From contig NZ_CP039383.2 of the NCBI RefSeq assembly GCF_004803715.2, forward strand, positions 682,001 to 746,000: a stretch of DNA of 64,000 nucleotides. Direction: 5' to 3'. Position numbers and translations under genes: made by a program. Positions 26,846-39,310 of this stretch are shown here, in pieces; the stretch's first letter is position 1; each line of letters opens with the position of its first letter. The DNA is from Luteimonas yindakuii (GTDB taxonomy: Bacteria; Pseudomonadota; Gammaproteobacteria; Xanthomonadales; Xanthomonadaceae). The notes beneath the pieces are model-generated. The model had not been told where the DNA came from, made no database searches, and saw nothing but the letters and a program-made list of their open reading frames with translations.

Positions 26846-27403
26846 ATGTCCATCGTCCTCACGCCGTTCGCGCGGGCCCGGCTGTTCCCGTCCCCCGTGC
26901 GCGCCAACACCATCCAGGACTGCAGCCCGGAGGATTTCGAGCGCCGCCTCAACAGCGAGGCCCCGGAGCGCGTGCTGCCCGGCTACGCGCCGTTCTGCCG
27001 ACTGCACGTGCATCGCAACTGGACCTCGACGCGCACCCTCACCGTGCCGGTGACCGACGACAACCGGCACCTGCTGCGGTCCGCCTACGAGGCGCGCACC
27101 CGCGAGGAACTGCCGGTGCTGGTGCGCTGGTTCGAAGGCGTGGACGCACCGGTGGCGCGCCACCTCGTTCCCATCCTCTACAGCCGCGAGCAGCTCGCCA
27201 GGGAAGGGTCCCCGATCGACGCCGACTGGGGCGTGGTCGGCTGCCTGTACACGATGGAGCCGGAAGAAATCCCGATGGCGCCGATCACGATGATGCGCAA
27301 CGCACTCGGGGTCGGCGAGGGCGGCTCCGGCGTGGCGCTGGATCGCGATGCGTACCGGCGTGCGGTGGATTTCTGGGAGCGCAACGCGAACTGGCGTCCC
27401 TGA
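26846..27403 (+). CDS. DUF3228 family protein
   Basis: A 185-residue conserved protein. It begins MSIVLTPFARARLF and contains LPGYAPFCRLHVHRNWTSTR, VPVTDDNRHLLRSAYEAR and DWGVVGCLYTMEPEEIPMAP, which I recognise as the DUF3228 family. No catalytic residues can be assigned and no signal peptide or membrane helix is visible, so it is cytoplasmic. The GGAG six to ten bases before ATG 26846 supports this start. It is divergent from bolA. Confidence 0.85.
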   Translation: MSIVLTPFARARLFPSPVRANTIQDCSPEDFERRLNSEAPERVLPGYAPFCRLHVHRNWTSTRTLTVPVTDDNRHLLRSAYEARTREELPVLVRWFEGVDAPVARHLVPILYSREQLAREGSPIDADWGVVGCLYTMEPEEIPMAPITMMRNALGVGEGGSGVALDRDAYRRAVDFWERNANWRP

Positions 27404-27521
27404 ACGCGCGGCCTCCACGCGACCACGACGTGCTCCACGCGCTGCGTTCACGGCGTCGGCGCGAAGGTCGTGGGCCGCGCCGGACACTCCGGCGTTTCCG
27501 ACCCCCACCGGAGACCTGTCC

Positions 27522-28682
27522 ATGCTGGCCACCACCTACCGGCGTCCGCGCACGATGCGCATCGCCCATGTCGCCGAGCCCGAGATCGAGCATCCCAACG
27601 ACGCCATCATCCGCGTCACCCGCAGCTGCATCTGCGGCTCCGACATCCACATCTACAACGGCCTGGTGCCCGACACCCGGGTCGGCCAGATCATCGGCCA
27701 CGAGTTCACCGGCGTAGTGGAAGAGGTCGGCCCATCGGTGCAGAACCTCAAGGTCGGTGACCGCGTGCTGGTGCCGTTCAACATCTTCTGCGGCAGCTGC
27801 TACTTCTGCCAGAAGGAGCTCTACGGCAACTGCCACAACGTCAATTCGCAGGCGAGTGCGATGGGTGGTTTCTACGGCTACACCCACACCGCAGGTGGCT
27901 ACGACGGGGGCCAGGCCGAGTACGTGCGCGTGCCGTTCGCCGATGTCGGCCCGACGGTGATTCCCGATGACATCCATATCGAGGATGCGGTGATGCTGAC
28001 CGACGCCTTCCCGACCGGCTACCAGGCCGCGGAGATGGGCAGCATCCGCGAGGGCGACACGGTGGTCGTGTTCGGTGCCGGCCCGGTGGGCCTATTCGCG
28101 GCCAAGAGCGCGTGGTTCTTCGGCGCCGGCCGCGTCATCGTGGTCGACTGCGAGGACTACCGGCTGGAGTTCGCCAGCAAGTTCGCGCACGCCGAGACGG
28201 TCAACTTCAGGGAAGTGGACGACATGGCCACGCACCTGAAGAAGATGACCGACTGGCTGGGCGCCGACGTGTGTATCGATGCGGTTGGTTGCGATGCGAG
28301 CGGCAGCGCATTCCACACGTTCACCGGCAAGATCATGATGATGCAGGCCGGCTCGCCGATTGCGCTGCACTGGGCGATCAACAGCGCGCGCAAGGGCGGA
28401 CGCATCTCGATCGTCGGCGTGTACGGTCCGACCTTCAACATGATTCCCATCGGCAACGCGGTCAACAAGGGGCTGACGCTGCGCATGAACCAGGCCAGCG
28501 TGAAGCGCCACCTGCCGCGCTTGATCGAGCACATCCGCGCCGGTCACATCTCGCCGCGCGAGGTCATCAGCCATCGCATCCCGCTGGAAGACGTGGCGGA
28601 TGCCTATGACATCTTCGTCAACAAGCGCGACAACTGCATCAAGCCGGTGCTGATTCCGCCGCGCGCGCGCGAGGCTGCGTGA
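27522..28682 (+). CDS. Zinc-dependent alcohol/formaldehyde dehydrogenase
   Basis: A 386-residue medium-chain dehydrogenase. The catalytic-zinc residues are in SCICGSDIHIYNG and IIGHEFTGVVEEVG; the structural-zinc cysteines are in NIFCGSCYFCQKELYGNCHN. The nucleotide motif VVFGAGPVGLFAAKSAWFFG is near residue 187. The spacing suits the tetrameric formaldehyde/threonine dehydrogenase branch. ATG 27522 has GGAGA seven bases upstream. The substrate is not certain. The next gene starts within about 30 bp, suggesting an operon. Confidence 0.9.
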   Translation: MLATTYRRPRTMRIAHVAEPEIEHPNDAIIRVTRSCICGSDIHIYNGLVPDTRVGQIIGHEFTGVVEEVGPSVQNLKVGDRVLVPFNIFCGSCYFCQKELYGNCHNVNSQASAMGGFYGYTHTAGGYDGGQAEYVRVPFADVGPTVIPDDIHIEDAVMLTDAFPTGYQAAEMGSIREGDTVVVFGAGPVGLFAAKSAWFFGAGRVIVVDCEDYRLEFASKFAHAETVNFREVDDMATHLKKMTDWLGADVCIDAVGCDASGSAFHTFTGKIMMMQAGSPIALHWAINSARKGGRISIVGVYGPTFNMIPIGNAVNKGLTLRMNQASVKRHLPRLIEHIRAGHISPREVISHRIPLEDVADAYDIFVNKRDNCIKPVLIPPRAREAA

Positions 28683-28708
28683 TGGCCGGCAACGAACGGG
28701 AGACGACC

Positions 28709-29119
28709 ATGGATAACGCAAGCAAGTTCGCCCATATCCCCGGCTGGGGTGCAGACCTCGAGCGCGAGAATCGACCGGCCGTGCCGATGGAGCGCACGCC
28801 GCCGCGGCTCGACGTGCCGTGGAGCGATCCGCCACCGCAGCAGCCGATGACCGTGGAAGTCCTGAAGTCGGTGGAACGCCCCGAGCACTCACGCACGTTC
28901 GGCACGCGGCTGCCGCCGAAGGGCCTGAGCGGCGTGATCCGGCGTGCGGCGTTCAAGCGCAGTGAGAACGACATCGCTCACTGGCTGATGCTGATCGCCG
29001 CCGACCGCGTCAACGTGGTCGAAGGCCTTTGCGAGGACGTGCGCGACAACCCCGGCAAGGCGCTGGCGGTGGGCGCGGGCGCCGCGCTGGTGGCGTGGTG
29101 GCTGCTGCGCGACGACTGA
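28709..29119 (+). CDS. Small protein with one C-terminal membrane helix, unknown
   Basis: A 136-residue protein. ATG 28709 has GGGAGA six bases upstream; an alternative ATG at 28682 overlaps the dehydrogenase stop as TGATG. The N-terminal half is proline-rich and polar (PPRLDVPWSDPPPQQP). The C-terminal half has an amphipathic region (SENDIAHWLMLIAADRVNVV) and a final hydrophobic helix (ALAVGAGAALVAWWLL). I do not recognise it. It probably depends on the upstream dehydrogenase promoter and is tail-anchored in the inner membrane. Confidence 0.65.
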   Translation: MDNASKFAHIPGWGADLERENRPAVPMERTPPRLDVPWSDPPPQQPMTVEVLKSVERPEHSRTFGTRLPPKGLSGVIRRAAFKRSENDIAHWLMLIAADRVNVVEGLCEDVRDNPGKALAVGAGAALVAWWLLRDD

Positions 29120-29147
29120 GGCTGCCCACGCGATGCGGCCCTGCGCC

Positions 29148-29176
29148 GTCACTCCCGCGAAGGCGGGAGTCCATGG
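29148..29176. repeat. REP palindrome copy
   Basis: ACTCCCGCGAAGGCGGGAGT at 29151-29170 is an imperfect palindrome related in reverse orientation to the ATCCCCGCCTTCGCGGGGAT copies at 11929 and 31454. It lies between the small membrane protein and ahcY. Confidence 0.7.
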
Positions 29177-29256
29177 ACGTAGACGGGACAGGAAGGGAGC
29201 ATCGTCCTGCGCTCACCCGGATGACCGAAGCAGGAGCGGCTGGTTCGACCACAACG

Positions 29257-29285
29257 AAAACGGGCGCCGCAAGGCGCCCGTTCCT
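29257..29285 (-). terminator. Rho-independent terminator of ahcY, usable both ways
   Basis: A ten-base perfect stem AACGGGCGCC / GGCGCCCGTT (29259-29268 with 29273-29282) closes a GCAA loop. Read leftward a short T-run follows 24 bp past the ahcY stop; read rightward CCTGTTTTC follows. It separates the two convergent transcripts. Confidence 0.85.
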
Positions 29286-29308
29286 GTTTTCACAGCCCGC
29301 AATGTCGA

Positions 29309-30769
29309 TCAGTAGCGGTAATGATCCGGCTTGAACGGGCCTTCCACCGGCACGCCGATGTAGTCGGCCTGCTCCTTCGTGAGCCTGGTCAGCTTCACGC
29401 CGATCTTTTCCAGGTGCAGGCGCGCCACTTCCTCGTCGAGGTGCTTGGGCAGCAGGTAGACCTTCTTCGCGTACGTGTCCCTGTTGGCCCACAGGTCGAT
29501 CTGCGCCAGCGTCTGGTTGGCGAACGAGTTCGACATCACGAAGCTAGGGTGGCCGGTGGCGCAACCGAGGTTCACCAGGCGGCCTTCGGCCAGCAGGAAG
29601 ATGCTGTTGCCATTGGCGAAGGTGTACTTGTCCACCTGCGGCTTGATGTTGGTATGCGCCACGCCGTTCATCGACTGCAGCTTCTCGACCTGGATCTCGT
29701 TGTCGAAGTGGCCGATGTTGCAGACGATCGCCTGGTCCTTCATCGCCTGCATGTGGGCGACGGTGATGATGTCCTTGTTGCCGGTGGTGGTGACGTAGAT
29801 GTCGCCGCGGCCGAGGGTGTCCTCGATCGTGGTGACCTCGTAGCCTTCCATCGCCGCCTGCAAGGCGCAGATCGGGTCGATCTCGGTCACCACGACCCGG
29901 GCGCCGTAGGCGCGCAGCGATGCCGCCGAGCCCTTGCCGACATCGCCATAGCCGCAGACGACGGCGACCTTGCCGGCCAGCATCACGTCCATCGCGCGCT
30001 TGAGCCCGTCGGCCAGCGATTCGCGACAGCCATAGAGGTTGTCGAACTTCGACTTGGTGACCGAGTCGTTGACGTTGATCGCCGGGATCAGCAGCTTCTG
30101 CTCCTGCGCCAGCTGGTACAGGCGGTGCACGCCGGTGGTGGTCTCTTCCGAGACGCCCTTCCAGTCGCGGACCACGGTGGTCCAGAAGCCGCGGCGCTCG
30201 CCATGCACGCGCTTGAGCAGGTTCTTGATCACCTGTTCCTCGTGGCTGCCGGCGGGCGCGTTGACCCAGCTTTCGTCGCCCTGTTCGAGCTCGTAGCCCT
30301 TGTGGATCAGCAGGGTCACGTCGCCGCCGTCGTCAACGACGAGTTCCGGGCCGAGGAAGCCGCCCTTGCCGTCGGGGAAGGAGAGCGCGTCGAGCGTGCA
30401 GTCCCAGTACTCCTCCAGGGTCTCGCCCTTCCAGGCGAACACGGGGGTGCCGGTCGCCGCGATCGCGGCGGCGGCGTGGTCCTGGGTCGAGAAGATGTTG
30501 CAGGAGGCCCAGCGCACGTCGGCGCCGATGTCCTTCAGGGTCTCGATCAGCACCGCGGTCTGGATGGTCATGTGCAGCGAGCCGGTGACGCGCACGCCCT
30601 TGAGCGGCGCCCCGGCGGCATGCTTGCGGCGGATGGACATCAGGCCCGGCATCTCGTGCTCGGCGATGTCGATCTCCTTGCGGCCCCAGTCGGCCAGGGA
30701 GATGTCGGCGACCTTGTAGTCGCCCTCGGTGGAGAACCGGCGCGCGTCCGGCTTGGTCTGTGCGTTCAT
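29309..30769 (-). CDS. ahcY: Adenosylhomocysteinase
   Basis: A 486-residue S-adenosylhomocysteine hydrolase, which splits SAH to adenosine and homocysteine and so removes the product inhibitor of methyltransferases. Substrate-domain motifs are [32 protein letters not shown] and [13 protein letters not shown]; the NAD domain has [13 protein letters not shown] near residue 270; the C-terminus KPDHYRY carries the Lys-Tyr that closes the NAD site of the partner subunit. Length and motifs are complete. Expression is predicted to be switched on by SAH through the riboswitch in its leader. Confidence 0.98.
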   Translation of the reverse strand: MNAQTKPDARRFSTEGDYKVADISLADWGRKEIDIAEHEMPGLMSIRRKHAAGAPLKGVRVTGSLHMTIQTAVLIETLKDIGADVRWASCNIFSTQDHAAAAIAATGTPVFAWKGETLEEYWDCTLDALSFPDGKGGFLGPELVVDDGGDVTLLIHKGYELEQGDESWVNAPAGSHEEQVIKNLLKRVHGERRGFWTTVVRDWKGVSEETTTGVHRLYQLAQEQKLLIPAINVNDSVTKSKFDNLYGCRESLADGLKRAMDVMLAGKVAVVCGYGDVGKGSAASLRAYGARVVVTEIDPICALQAAMEGYEVTTIEDTLGRGDIYVTTTGNKDIITVAHMQAMKDQAIVCNIGHFDNEIQVEKLQSMNGVAHTNIKPQVDKYTFANGNSIFLLAEGRLVNLGCATGHPSFVMSNSFANQTLAQIDLWANRDTYAKKVYLLPKHLDEEVARLHLEKIGVKLTRLTKEQADYIGVPVEGPFKPDHYRY

Positions 30770-30812
30770 GTGTGGCTCCGTCGGTAGGCATCGCGGGCGA
30801 TGCGCAATCGTC

Positions 30813-30919
30813 GGGCGCGGTTGTCAGGAAGCATGTGGCGAGCCTGGCCGGATGCACCGCATCGGTTGATGCGGCCTCGCGGCACAACCCGCGGATCCGG
30901 TCGCAGCGCCCCTCGCCAC
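30813..30919 (-). promoter_or_regulatory. S-adenosylhomocysteine (SAH) riboswitch
   Basis: The ahcY leader folds as expected for the SAH class. P1 pairs GTGGCGA (30919-30913) with TCGCCAC (30841-30835). The conserved core GGGGCGCTGCGACC follows P1. An inner helix pairs CCGGAT (30900-30895) with ATCCGG (30853-30848), and a seven-pair hairpin CCGCATC-AACC-GATGCGG (30874-30857) sits within it. CCAGGCTCGCC restates the family 3' core, and GGGCGC (30911-30906) can pair with GCGCCC (30818-30813) as the pseudoknot. These elements turn expression on when SAH accumulates, possibly by freeing the region before the start. Confidence 0.9.
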
Positions 30920-30928
30920 GGCCCGGGC

Positions 30929-30934
30929 ATTGTA
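30929..30934 (-). promoter_or_regulatory. Candidate -10 box for ahcY
   Basis: TACAAT read leftward, ten bases upstream of the riboswitch P1 helix, so transcription would begin at or just before the aptamer. No good -35 match is seen. Confidence 0.5.
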
Positions 30935-31163
30935 AACGCAGGGCACCGCCGCGGTCGTCGCGCGCCAGGTGCCGTACGGCCTGCGGTCATGGAAAGCATG
31001 GGTCGTCAGCTGTTCGGACAATGCAGTCCCCTCAACTTCGCAGCGGCCGCACCTGATGCGCTGCGCGGGTTATCGCCCAGACAGACAGGGGGGCACTTCA
31101 GTAAGCGGCACGTATGGGTGCAGCGCGACAGGCTCTTCTGCCGGTTCGCGATGATTTCCGATG

Positions 31164-31269
31164 GGGCGATGCGGCGTTCCGCAGCGGGACTGTCGGCGCC
31201 ATGGATGGCGCCGACAAGCCTCCATGGACGGATTCACGGCGTGTCCCGGTGTGGAATGCCGCGTCGCCC
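31164..31269. repeat. Nested double palindrome of about 106 bp
   Basis: A perfect inner inverted repeat TGTCGGCGCCAT / ATGGCGCCGACA occupies 31191-31216 with a two-base centre. It sits inside a longer imperfect repeat whose arms are 31168-31190 and 31243-31265, matching at 19 of 23 positions by hand alignment. The outer arms read roughly as GATGCGGCGTTCCGC and its complement. The structure looks like a mobile or dispersed palindromic element, distinct from the two REP families nearby. Confidence 0.7.
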
Positions 31270-31372
31270 ACCCGTGGCCGCCGCATTCCACGTCACCCTG
31301 CATTTTGACTCCGTAGGTGCCGCCCCGACCGGACCGCGCCACATCCAGCCATGGAAGCTCTGGGTTATTGCA

Positions 31373-31480
31373 GTCGTTCCTGCGAAGGCGGCGCTCTCGA
31401 CAGCCGAATACCTGGTCCTTTCGGACCTGAGCGCTTGAACATCAATGTCCATGGATCCCCGCCTTCGCGGGGATGACGAG
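31373..31480. repeat. Inverted REP pair
   Basis: A degenerate left copy (GTTCCTGCGAAGGCGGCGCT, about 31376-31395) faces a full right copy, ATCCCCGCCTTCGCGGGGAT (31454-31473). The right copy is identical to the one between etfB and etfA. Confidence 0.7.
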
Positions 31481-31629
31481 CAAAGTCGATTTGTTCAAGC
31501 CTTCCCTGTGCGCGTCATCACCTACCGTCTTCCGCGGCACAGAAGTTCCGCGACATCGCATGACCAACCTCACAGGCCAGCGCATATGCGTGGCGGCTAT
31601 CCTCGACGGTCGCCATTCCGGGACCCGAC

Positions 31630-34137
<2,508 letters not shown>

Positions 34138-34226
34138 GGCGCCGGGCGCGCAGGCGAGGCCTCGCCGCAACTTGTCTATGCACGCCGGAAAGATGCCGCG
34201 ACGACTGTCATCGCGGCCCGATCAAC

Positions 34227-34274
34227 CCTTCTCCCGCCTGCGGGAGAAGGTGGCGCGCAGCGCCGGGTGAGGGC
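34227..34274. repeat. REP element (CTTCTCCCGC family)
   Basis: CTTCTCCCGCCTGCGGGAGA at 34229-34248 followed by AGGTGGCGCGCAGCGCCGGG, the same two-hairpin layout and orientation as the copy at 23741. It lies in the 252-bp gap before the LysM gene; nothing else is evident there. Confidence 0.8.
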
Positions 34275-34389
34275 AGCAGGCTCGCCCAGGCAGGGCACCG
34301 CCCCGGCTCCCTAGGGTCATCCCCAGCTGCCTCGCCGGGACCGGCATCGGACACTTGCAACCATCCATTCCGATCGCCGGAGTTCCAAG

Positions 34390-36108
34390 ATGGTGCACAT
34401 GATCCATGACGGTGGCCGCGCCTATATCCCGACGCCGCCCCCGCCACCGCCCGCGGAACGCACGCAGCCGGTGCAGCACCGTGCCACCGGCAGCGACACC
34501 CTGCAGTCGCTGGCCGAGCAGTACGCGGTGAGCCCGCAGGCGATCCGCGCTGCCAATCCGCAGCTCGGGCTCGGCGGCAATATCGCCCGCGGCGACGTGC
34601 TCGAGATCCCCCCGCCGCCGCAGAGCGTGAGCGGCGACATCGACGCCGGCAGTGCCACGCACTCGACCACCGACGTCAAGGTCACCCTCAAGAACGACGA
34701 TGGCTCCATCACCTGGAAGCCCGACAGCGTGTCGGTGAAGCTCACCGACAAGCAGAAGACCGAGCTGGACAACAGCCGCCCCGAAGGCAGCAACCGGAGG
34801 GATACGGCGGGCTTTTCGGTGAGCGTCTCCGAGGAAGCCTCGGTCACCGTGACCGAAAGCCACAGCGACACCCATACCAGCTTCACCGTCGCCACCCAGG
34901 CGCAGGTCGGCGTGTCCGGCGAGTTGAGCGCGGGCGGCGGCAAGGGGGGCCTGGACGTCAGCGGTGGCATCACCACCGGTGTCGAAGCGAAGTACAAGGT
35001 CTCGCTGCCGGGCGAGGCCACCGTCGAGCAGGCCGCGCAGGTCAATCCATTCGACCCCACGACCATCCCGGTGGGCGGCAGCGTGACCTTGAACGGCAGC
35101 GACTACGTCAACACCTCGTTCGATGCGTCGTTCCGCTATATCGGCACGCAGACCAAAGTGAACAGTTCCGAGGGCACCAGCTACGTGATGGAGCGCGTGG
35201 ATGAGAACACCGTGCGGGTGACTGCCGGCCCCACCGAGACCATCAATGCCTTCAACGGCGTCGGCGTGTCGGTGGGCGACGTCAAGGTCATGGCCGGGCG
35301 CGAGGACCAGCTGCACGGCGCCACCCTGCAGACCGCCGAGTTCGACATCACCACCCCGGAAGGGCAGGCCGCGCTGCAGCACTTCAATGCCACCGGCCAG
35401 GTCGCGCACGAGACCGCCGGCGTGTCCGACGTGGCCACGATCGAACGCGTCGACTTCTCCTCGCAGACCCAGCTGCGCGCGGAACTGGGCAAGCATGTCG
35501 ACGTGACCCTGGGCGGGCAGGCGAACACCGGCAGCTCGGTGAAGATCACCTATCCCGACAATTCGTACTCGCTCACCACCGACCTCACCTATGGCGGCAA
35601 CGTGCCGCTGACGATCGAGCAGCGTTTCGATGCGCAGGGCAACGAGCTGCCGGGCGAACGCAGCTACACATTCGAGGTGAACACCGACCGCCCGGCGTAT
35701 GGCTGGTTCGACCGCTTCATGGGTGCCAACGAGGCGGCCGAGGAGCAGGCGATGGCGACCCTGTTCAACGTTGCCCTGACCGGTTCGGCGGAGGGCAATG
35801 GGCCGGTGGAGGCGGGCGATACGGTCACCCTGACCTTCAGCGAGTCACAGATGCAGGGGCTGATGGACCAGACCCGGTCGACCGTCGACGGCGTCGGCTA
35901 CGGCGGTGCCCACCCCGACCTGGCGGTGATGCTGGGCAGCGATGGCTACTCGCCGACGCCGACGGACTTCGCGGTCTCGCTGGCGCGCAACCTCAACAAC
36001 GAACCCTACGGGTTCATCGAGAAACTGTTCCGGATCGCGTCGGGTTCGGATGGCGACAATGCCAACGATGTGCACGGCCGCATCGATGTCGAGGTCGGCA
36101 CCTCCTGA
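34390..36108 (+). CDS. LysM-domain protein of unknown function
   Basis: A 572-residue protein. The first 25 residues are odd: no signal peptide, then a run of seven prolines. A LysM-like module follows (about 30-75: GSDTLQSLAEQYAVSP, AANPQLGLGGNI, RGDVLEI). Residues 85-440 are rich in Thr, Ser, Val and Gly and look beta-structured, with alternating polar/hydrophobic strands (SVSVSEEASVTVTE, FTVATQAQVGVSGELSAG). The last 120 residues are more helical (GWFDRFMGANEAAEEQAM). There are no cysteines. I do not recognise anything beyond LysM. A secreted or surface-delivered protein exported without a Sec signal is possible. It has its own terminator. Confidence 0.75.
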   Translation: MVHMIHDGGRAYIPTPPPPPPAERTQPVQHRATGSDTLQSLAEQYAVSPQAIRAANPQLGLGGNIARGDVLEIPPPPQSVSGDIDAGSATHSTTDVKVTLKNDDGSITWKPDSVSVKLTDKQKTELDNSRPEGSNRRDTAGFSVSVSEEASVTVTESHSDTHTSFTVATQAQVGVSGELSAGGGKGGLDVSGGITTGVEAKYKVSLPGEATVEQAAQVNPFDPTTIPVGGSVTLNGSDYVNTSFDASFRYIGTQTKVNSSEGTSYVMERVDENTVRVTAGPTETINAFNGVGVSVGDVKVMAGREDQLHGATLQTAEFDITTPEGQAALQHFNATGQVAHETAGVSDVATIERVDFSSQTQLRAELGKHVDVTLGGQANTGSSVKITYPDNSYSLTTDLTYGGNVPLTIEQRFDAQGNELPGERSYTFEVNTDRPAYGWFDRFMGANEAAEEQAMATLFNVALTGSAEGNGPVEAGDTVTLTFSESQMQGLMDQTRSTVDGVGYGGAHPDLAVMLGSDGYSPTPTDFAVSLARNLNNEPYGFIEKLFRIASGSDGDNANDVHGRIDVEVGTS

Positions 36109-36131
36109 TCCCGCCGACCGAGCGTGGAAAC

Positions 36132-36159
36132 GAAGAGGGCCGCTTGCGCGGCCCTCTTC
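36132..36159 (+). terminator. Strong hairpin between the LysM gene and metK
   Basis: A perfect twelve-base stem GAAGAGGGCCGC / GCGGCCCTCTTC with a TTGC loop. T-runs are short on both sides. It lies between convergent stops and probably serves both genes. Confidence 0.75.
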
Positions 36160-36180
36160 ATGTGCAACGGGTGGATCAGC

Positions 36181-37407
<1,227 letters not shown>

Positions 37408-37534
37408 CGGCAATATCCTTGTATTCGGATGAAAAGATGGCCGCGGATGATACAGCTCCCGGCGCCCGCACGCATGTTCGCCGGTGCGGCGTTGCGCCTT
37501 GGTTAAACTGGATGGCCGCTGCTGGAGATCCGCC

Positions 37535-38278
37535 ATGACCCCCACACCCGAAACCTCGCCGTTCGATGACGACGACCTCGCCCGGCTCGAGGCGCTGCTC
37601 TACGACCACGCCGGCGACGGCGATGGCATGCCGCTGGAGGCCGTGGACGGGCTGTTCTCCGCGCTGATCGTGGGACCGGAACCGGTGCTGCCGGACGAGG
37701 CGCTGCCGCAGGTGCTCGGCGATGGCGAGGCGGCGCCGGAACTGGTCGAACTGCTGCAGAAGCTGTGGGAGCACATCACCTGGCGCATCCGCCAGCCGCT
37801 GCCGGTGGATGACGATGCCGATGCGGCCTACGAGCTGATGCCGTTCGTGGGCCTGCCGGAGCTGGAGGATGGCGAGGACGACGACATCGACGCGATCCCG
37901 CGCGACTTCCCGGTGGGTGCGCTGTGGGCTGCCGGCTTCCTGCAGGGCATGTCGCTGCGTGCCGATGCGTGGACGAAATGGATGGACGCCGACGCCGATC
38001 TCGCGCTCGACGTCCAGGACCTGATGCGGATGTCGGTGGCGACGCCGGAGCACGCCGCTGAGATGGAACTCGATGCCGCGGACCTGCTCGACTTCGACGA
38101 TCGCTGGGGCCTGCTGGCCTCGGTGCCCGCGCTGCTGCAGGACCTGGATCTCATGCGCTTCGAAGCACAGCGCCCGCGCGAGCCGATCCGTCGCGACGCG
38201 CTGCCCGGCCGCAACGATCCCTGTCCCTGCGGCAGCGGCCAGAAATGGAAGAAGTGCTGCGGCAGCACGGTGCACTGA
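37535..38278 (+). CDS. UPF0149/YecA-like protein with C-terminal SEC-C zinc motif
   Basis: A 247-residue acidic protein. The N-terminal YecA-like domain carries [20 protein letters not shown] near residue 27 and [16 protein letters not shown] near 125. The C-terminus is [19 protein letters not shown], the SEC-C motif that binds zinc and, in SecA, docks SecB and ribosomes. ATG 37535 has GGAG eight bases before it; a TAAACT box precedes. Many such proteins are uncharacterised. The next gene follows after six bases. Confidence 0.88.
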   Translation: MTPTPETSPFDDDDLARLEALLYDHAGDGDGMPLEAVDGLFSALIVGPEPVLPDEALPQVLGDGEAAPELVELLQKLWEHITWRIRQPLPVDDDADAAYELMPFVGLPELEDGEDDDIDAIPRDFPVGALWAAGFLQGMSLRADAWTKWMDADADLALDVQDLMRMSVATPEHAAEMELDAADLLDFDDRWGLLASVPALLQDLDLMRFEAQRPREPIRRDALPGRNDPCPCGSGQKWKKCCGSTVH

Positions 38279-38284
38279 CCGGCA

Positions 38285-39310
38285 ATGGATTCGCTGACCC
38301 AGATCCTCCTCGGCGCCTCGGTCGCCGCGGCGGTGGTGCCCGCACGCCACCGGCGCGCCGCGATGGGCGTAGGCGCCGTGCTGGGCACGCTGCCCGACCT
38401 CGACTCGCTGCCGCTGTGGCTGCTGACCGACGACCCGGTCGCGCAGATGACGCTGCACCGCGGGTTGTCGCACTCGCTGTTCGTGCTGCCGCTTGTGGCG
38501 TGGGCACTGTGGGCGTGGTTCCAGCGCCGCGGCGGGCGCGTGGCCGAGGCGCCGCGGGCGTGGTTCCGGGCGTTCCAGCTGGCGCTGGTGACGCATCCGC
38601 TACTGGATGCATTCACCGTCTACGGTACCCAGCTGCTGTGGCCGCTGCCGCTGCCGCCGGTGATGTGGTCGAGCCTTTTCATCATCGACCCGGCCTACAC
38701 CGCGTGGCTGCTGGTCGGCGTGCTGGTGGCGCTATGGGCGGGCGCAAAGCCGCTCGCGCGCACAGCGCTGGTCGCTGGACTGGCGTTGAGCACGGCCTAT
38801 ATCGGCTGGTCGCTGCTGGCCAAGGCGATGGTGGAGCGCGAGACCACGCGCACGCTGGCGGCGATGGGCCTGGCCGACGCACCGCGCCTGTCGGTGCCGA
38901 TGCCGCTCAACACCCTGCTGTGGCGGGTGGTGGTGATGACGCCTGATGGATACCTGGAGGGCGAGCGCTCGGTGGTCGCCGACCGCGGACCGATCCGCTT
39001 CCGCGCGCACGGGTCCGACGTGCAGGCGCTGGCCGCGGCGCGGGATCTTCCGGTGGTGCAGCGGCTGGACTGGTTCACCCACGGCTTCATGCGCGCGCAG
39101 GTGCATGGCGACACCCTGGTGCTCAGCGACCTGCGCATGGGGCTAGAGCCCGGTTACTTCTTCAACTTCGCCGTGGCGCGGCTGTATGACGACGGCAAAT
39201 GGCGTCCCGTGGCGCCACCGCGCCAGCTGCCGGGCGACGCCGGTCGCGGCGAGCAGCTTGCCGGGCTGTGGCAGCGGATCTGGCACCAGCCGCCAGCGGG
39301 CAGTCAGTAG
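38285..39310 (+). CDS. YdjM-like inner-membrane metal-dependent hydrolase
   Basis: A 341-residue protein of the YdjM/DUF457 family. The N-terminus MDSLTQILLGASVAAAV is a classic start for the family, and the metal-site histidines appear in LHRGLSHSLFVLPL and LVTHPLLDAFTVYGTQ with the acidic LGTLPDLDSLPLWL. Four or five membrane helices lie in the first 190 residues; the last 140 form a soluble domain. The substrate is unknown, phospholipid-like substrates are proposed for relatives. It follows the SEC-C gene closely and its last seven bases overlap the convergent methyltransferase gene. Confidence 0.82.
   Translation: MDSLTQILLGASVAAAVVPARHRRAAMGVGAVLGTLPDLDSLPLWLLTDDPVAQMTLHRGLSHSLFVLPLVAWALWAWFQRRGGRVAEAPRAWFRAFQLALVTHPLLDAFTVYGTQLLWPLPLPPVMWSSLFIIDPAYTAWLLVGVLVALWAGAKPLARTALVAGLALSTAYIGWSLLAKAMVERETTRTLAAMGLADAPRLSVPMPLNTLLWRVVVMTPDGYLEGERSVVADRGPIRFRAHGSDVQALAAARDLPVVQRLDWFTHGFMRAQVHGDTLVLSDLRMGLEPGYFFNFAVARLYDDGKWRPVAPPRQLPGDAGRGEQLAGLWQRIWHQPPAGSQ

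Larger units (their letters stand above)
30936..31629. other. Gene-free interval between ahcY and the S9 peptidase
   Basis: Beyond the ahcY leader there are about 690 bp without a supportable gene. The left part (to about 31160) shows nothing I can name. The middle holds a nested palindrome (31164-31269) and the right an inverted REP pair (31373-31480). A TATCCT box at 31598-31603 may be the -10 of the peptidase gene. Short open frames here lack ribosome sites and consistent codon use. Confidence 0.6.

Noticed and set aside
29321..30787. Open frame antisense to ahcY
   Set aside because: Shadow of a highly conserved gene, no ribosome site.
37408..37534. SAM or SAH riboswitch before metK
   Set aside because: No conserved core or P1; a plain leader with a ribosome site.
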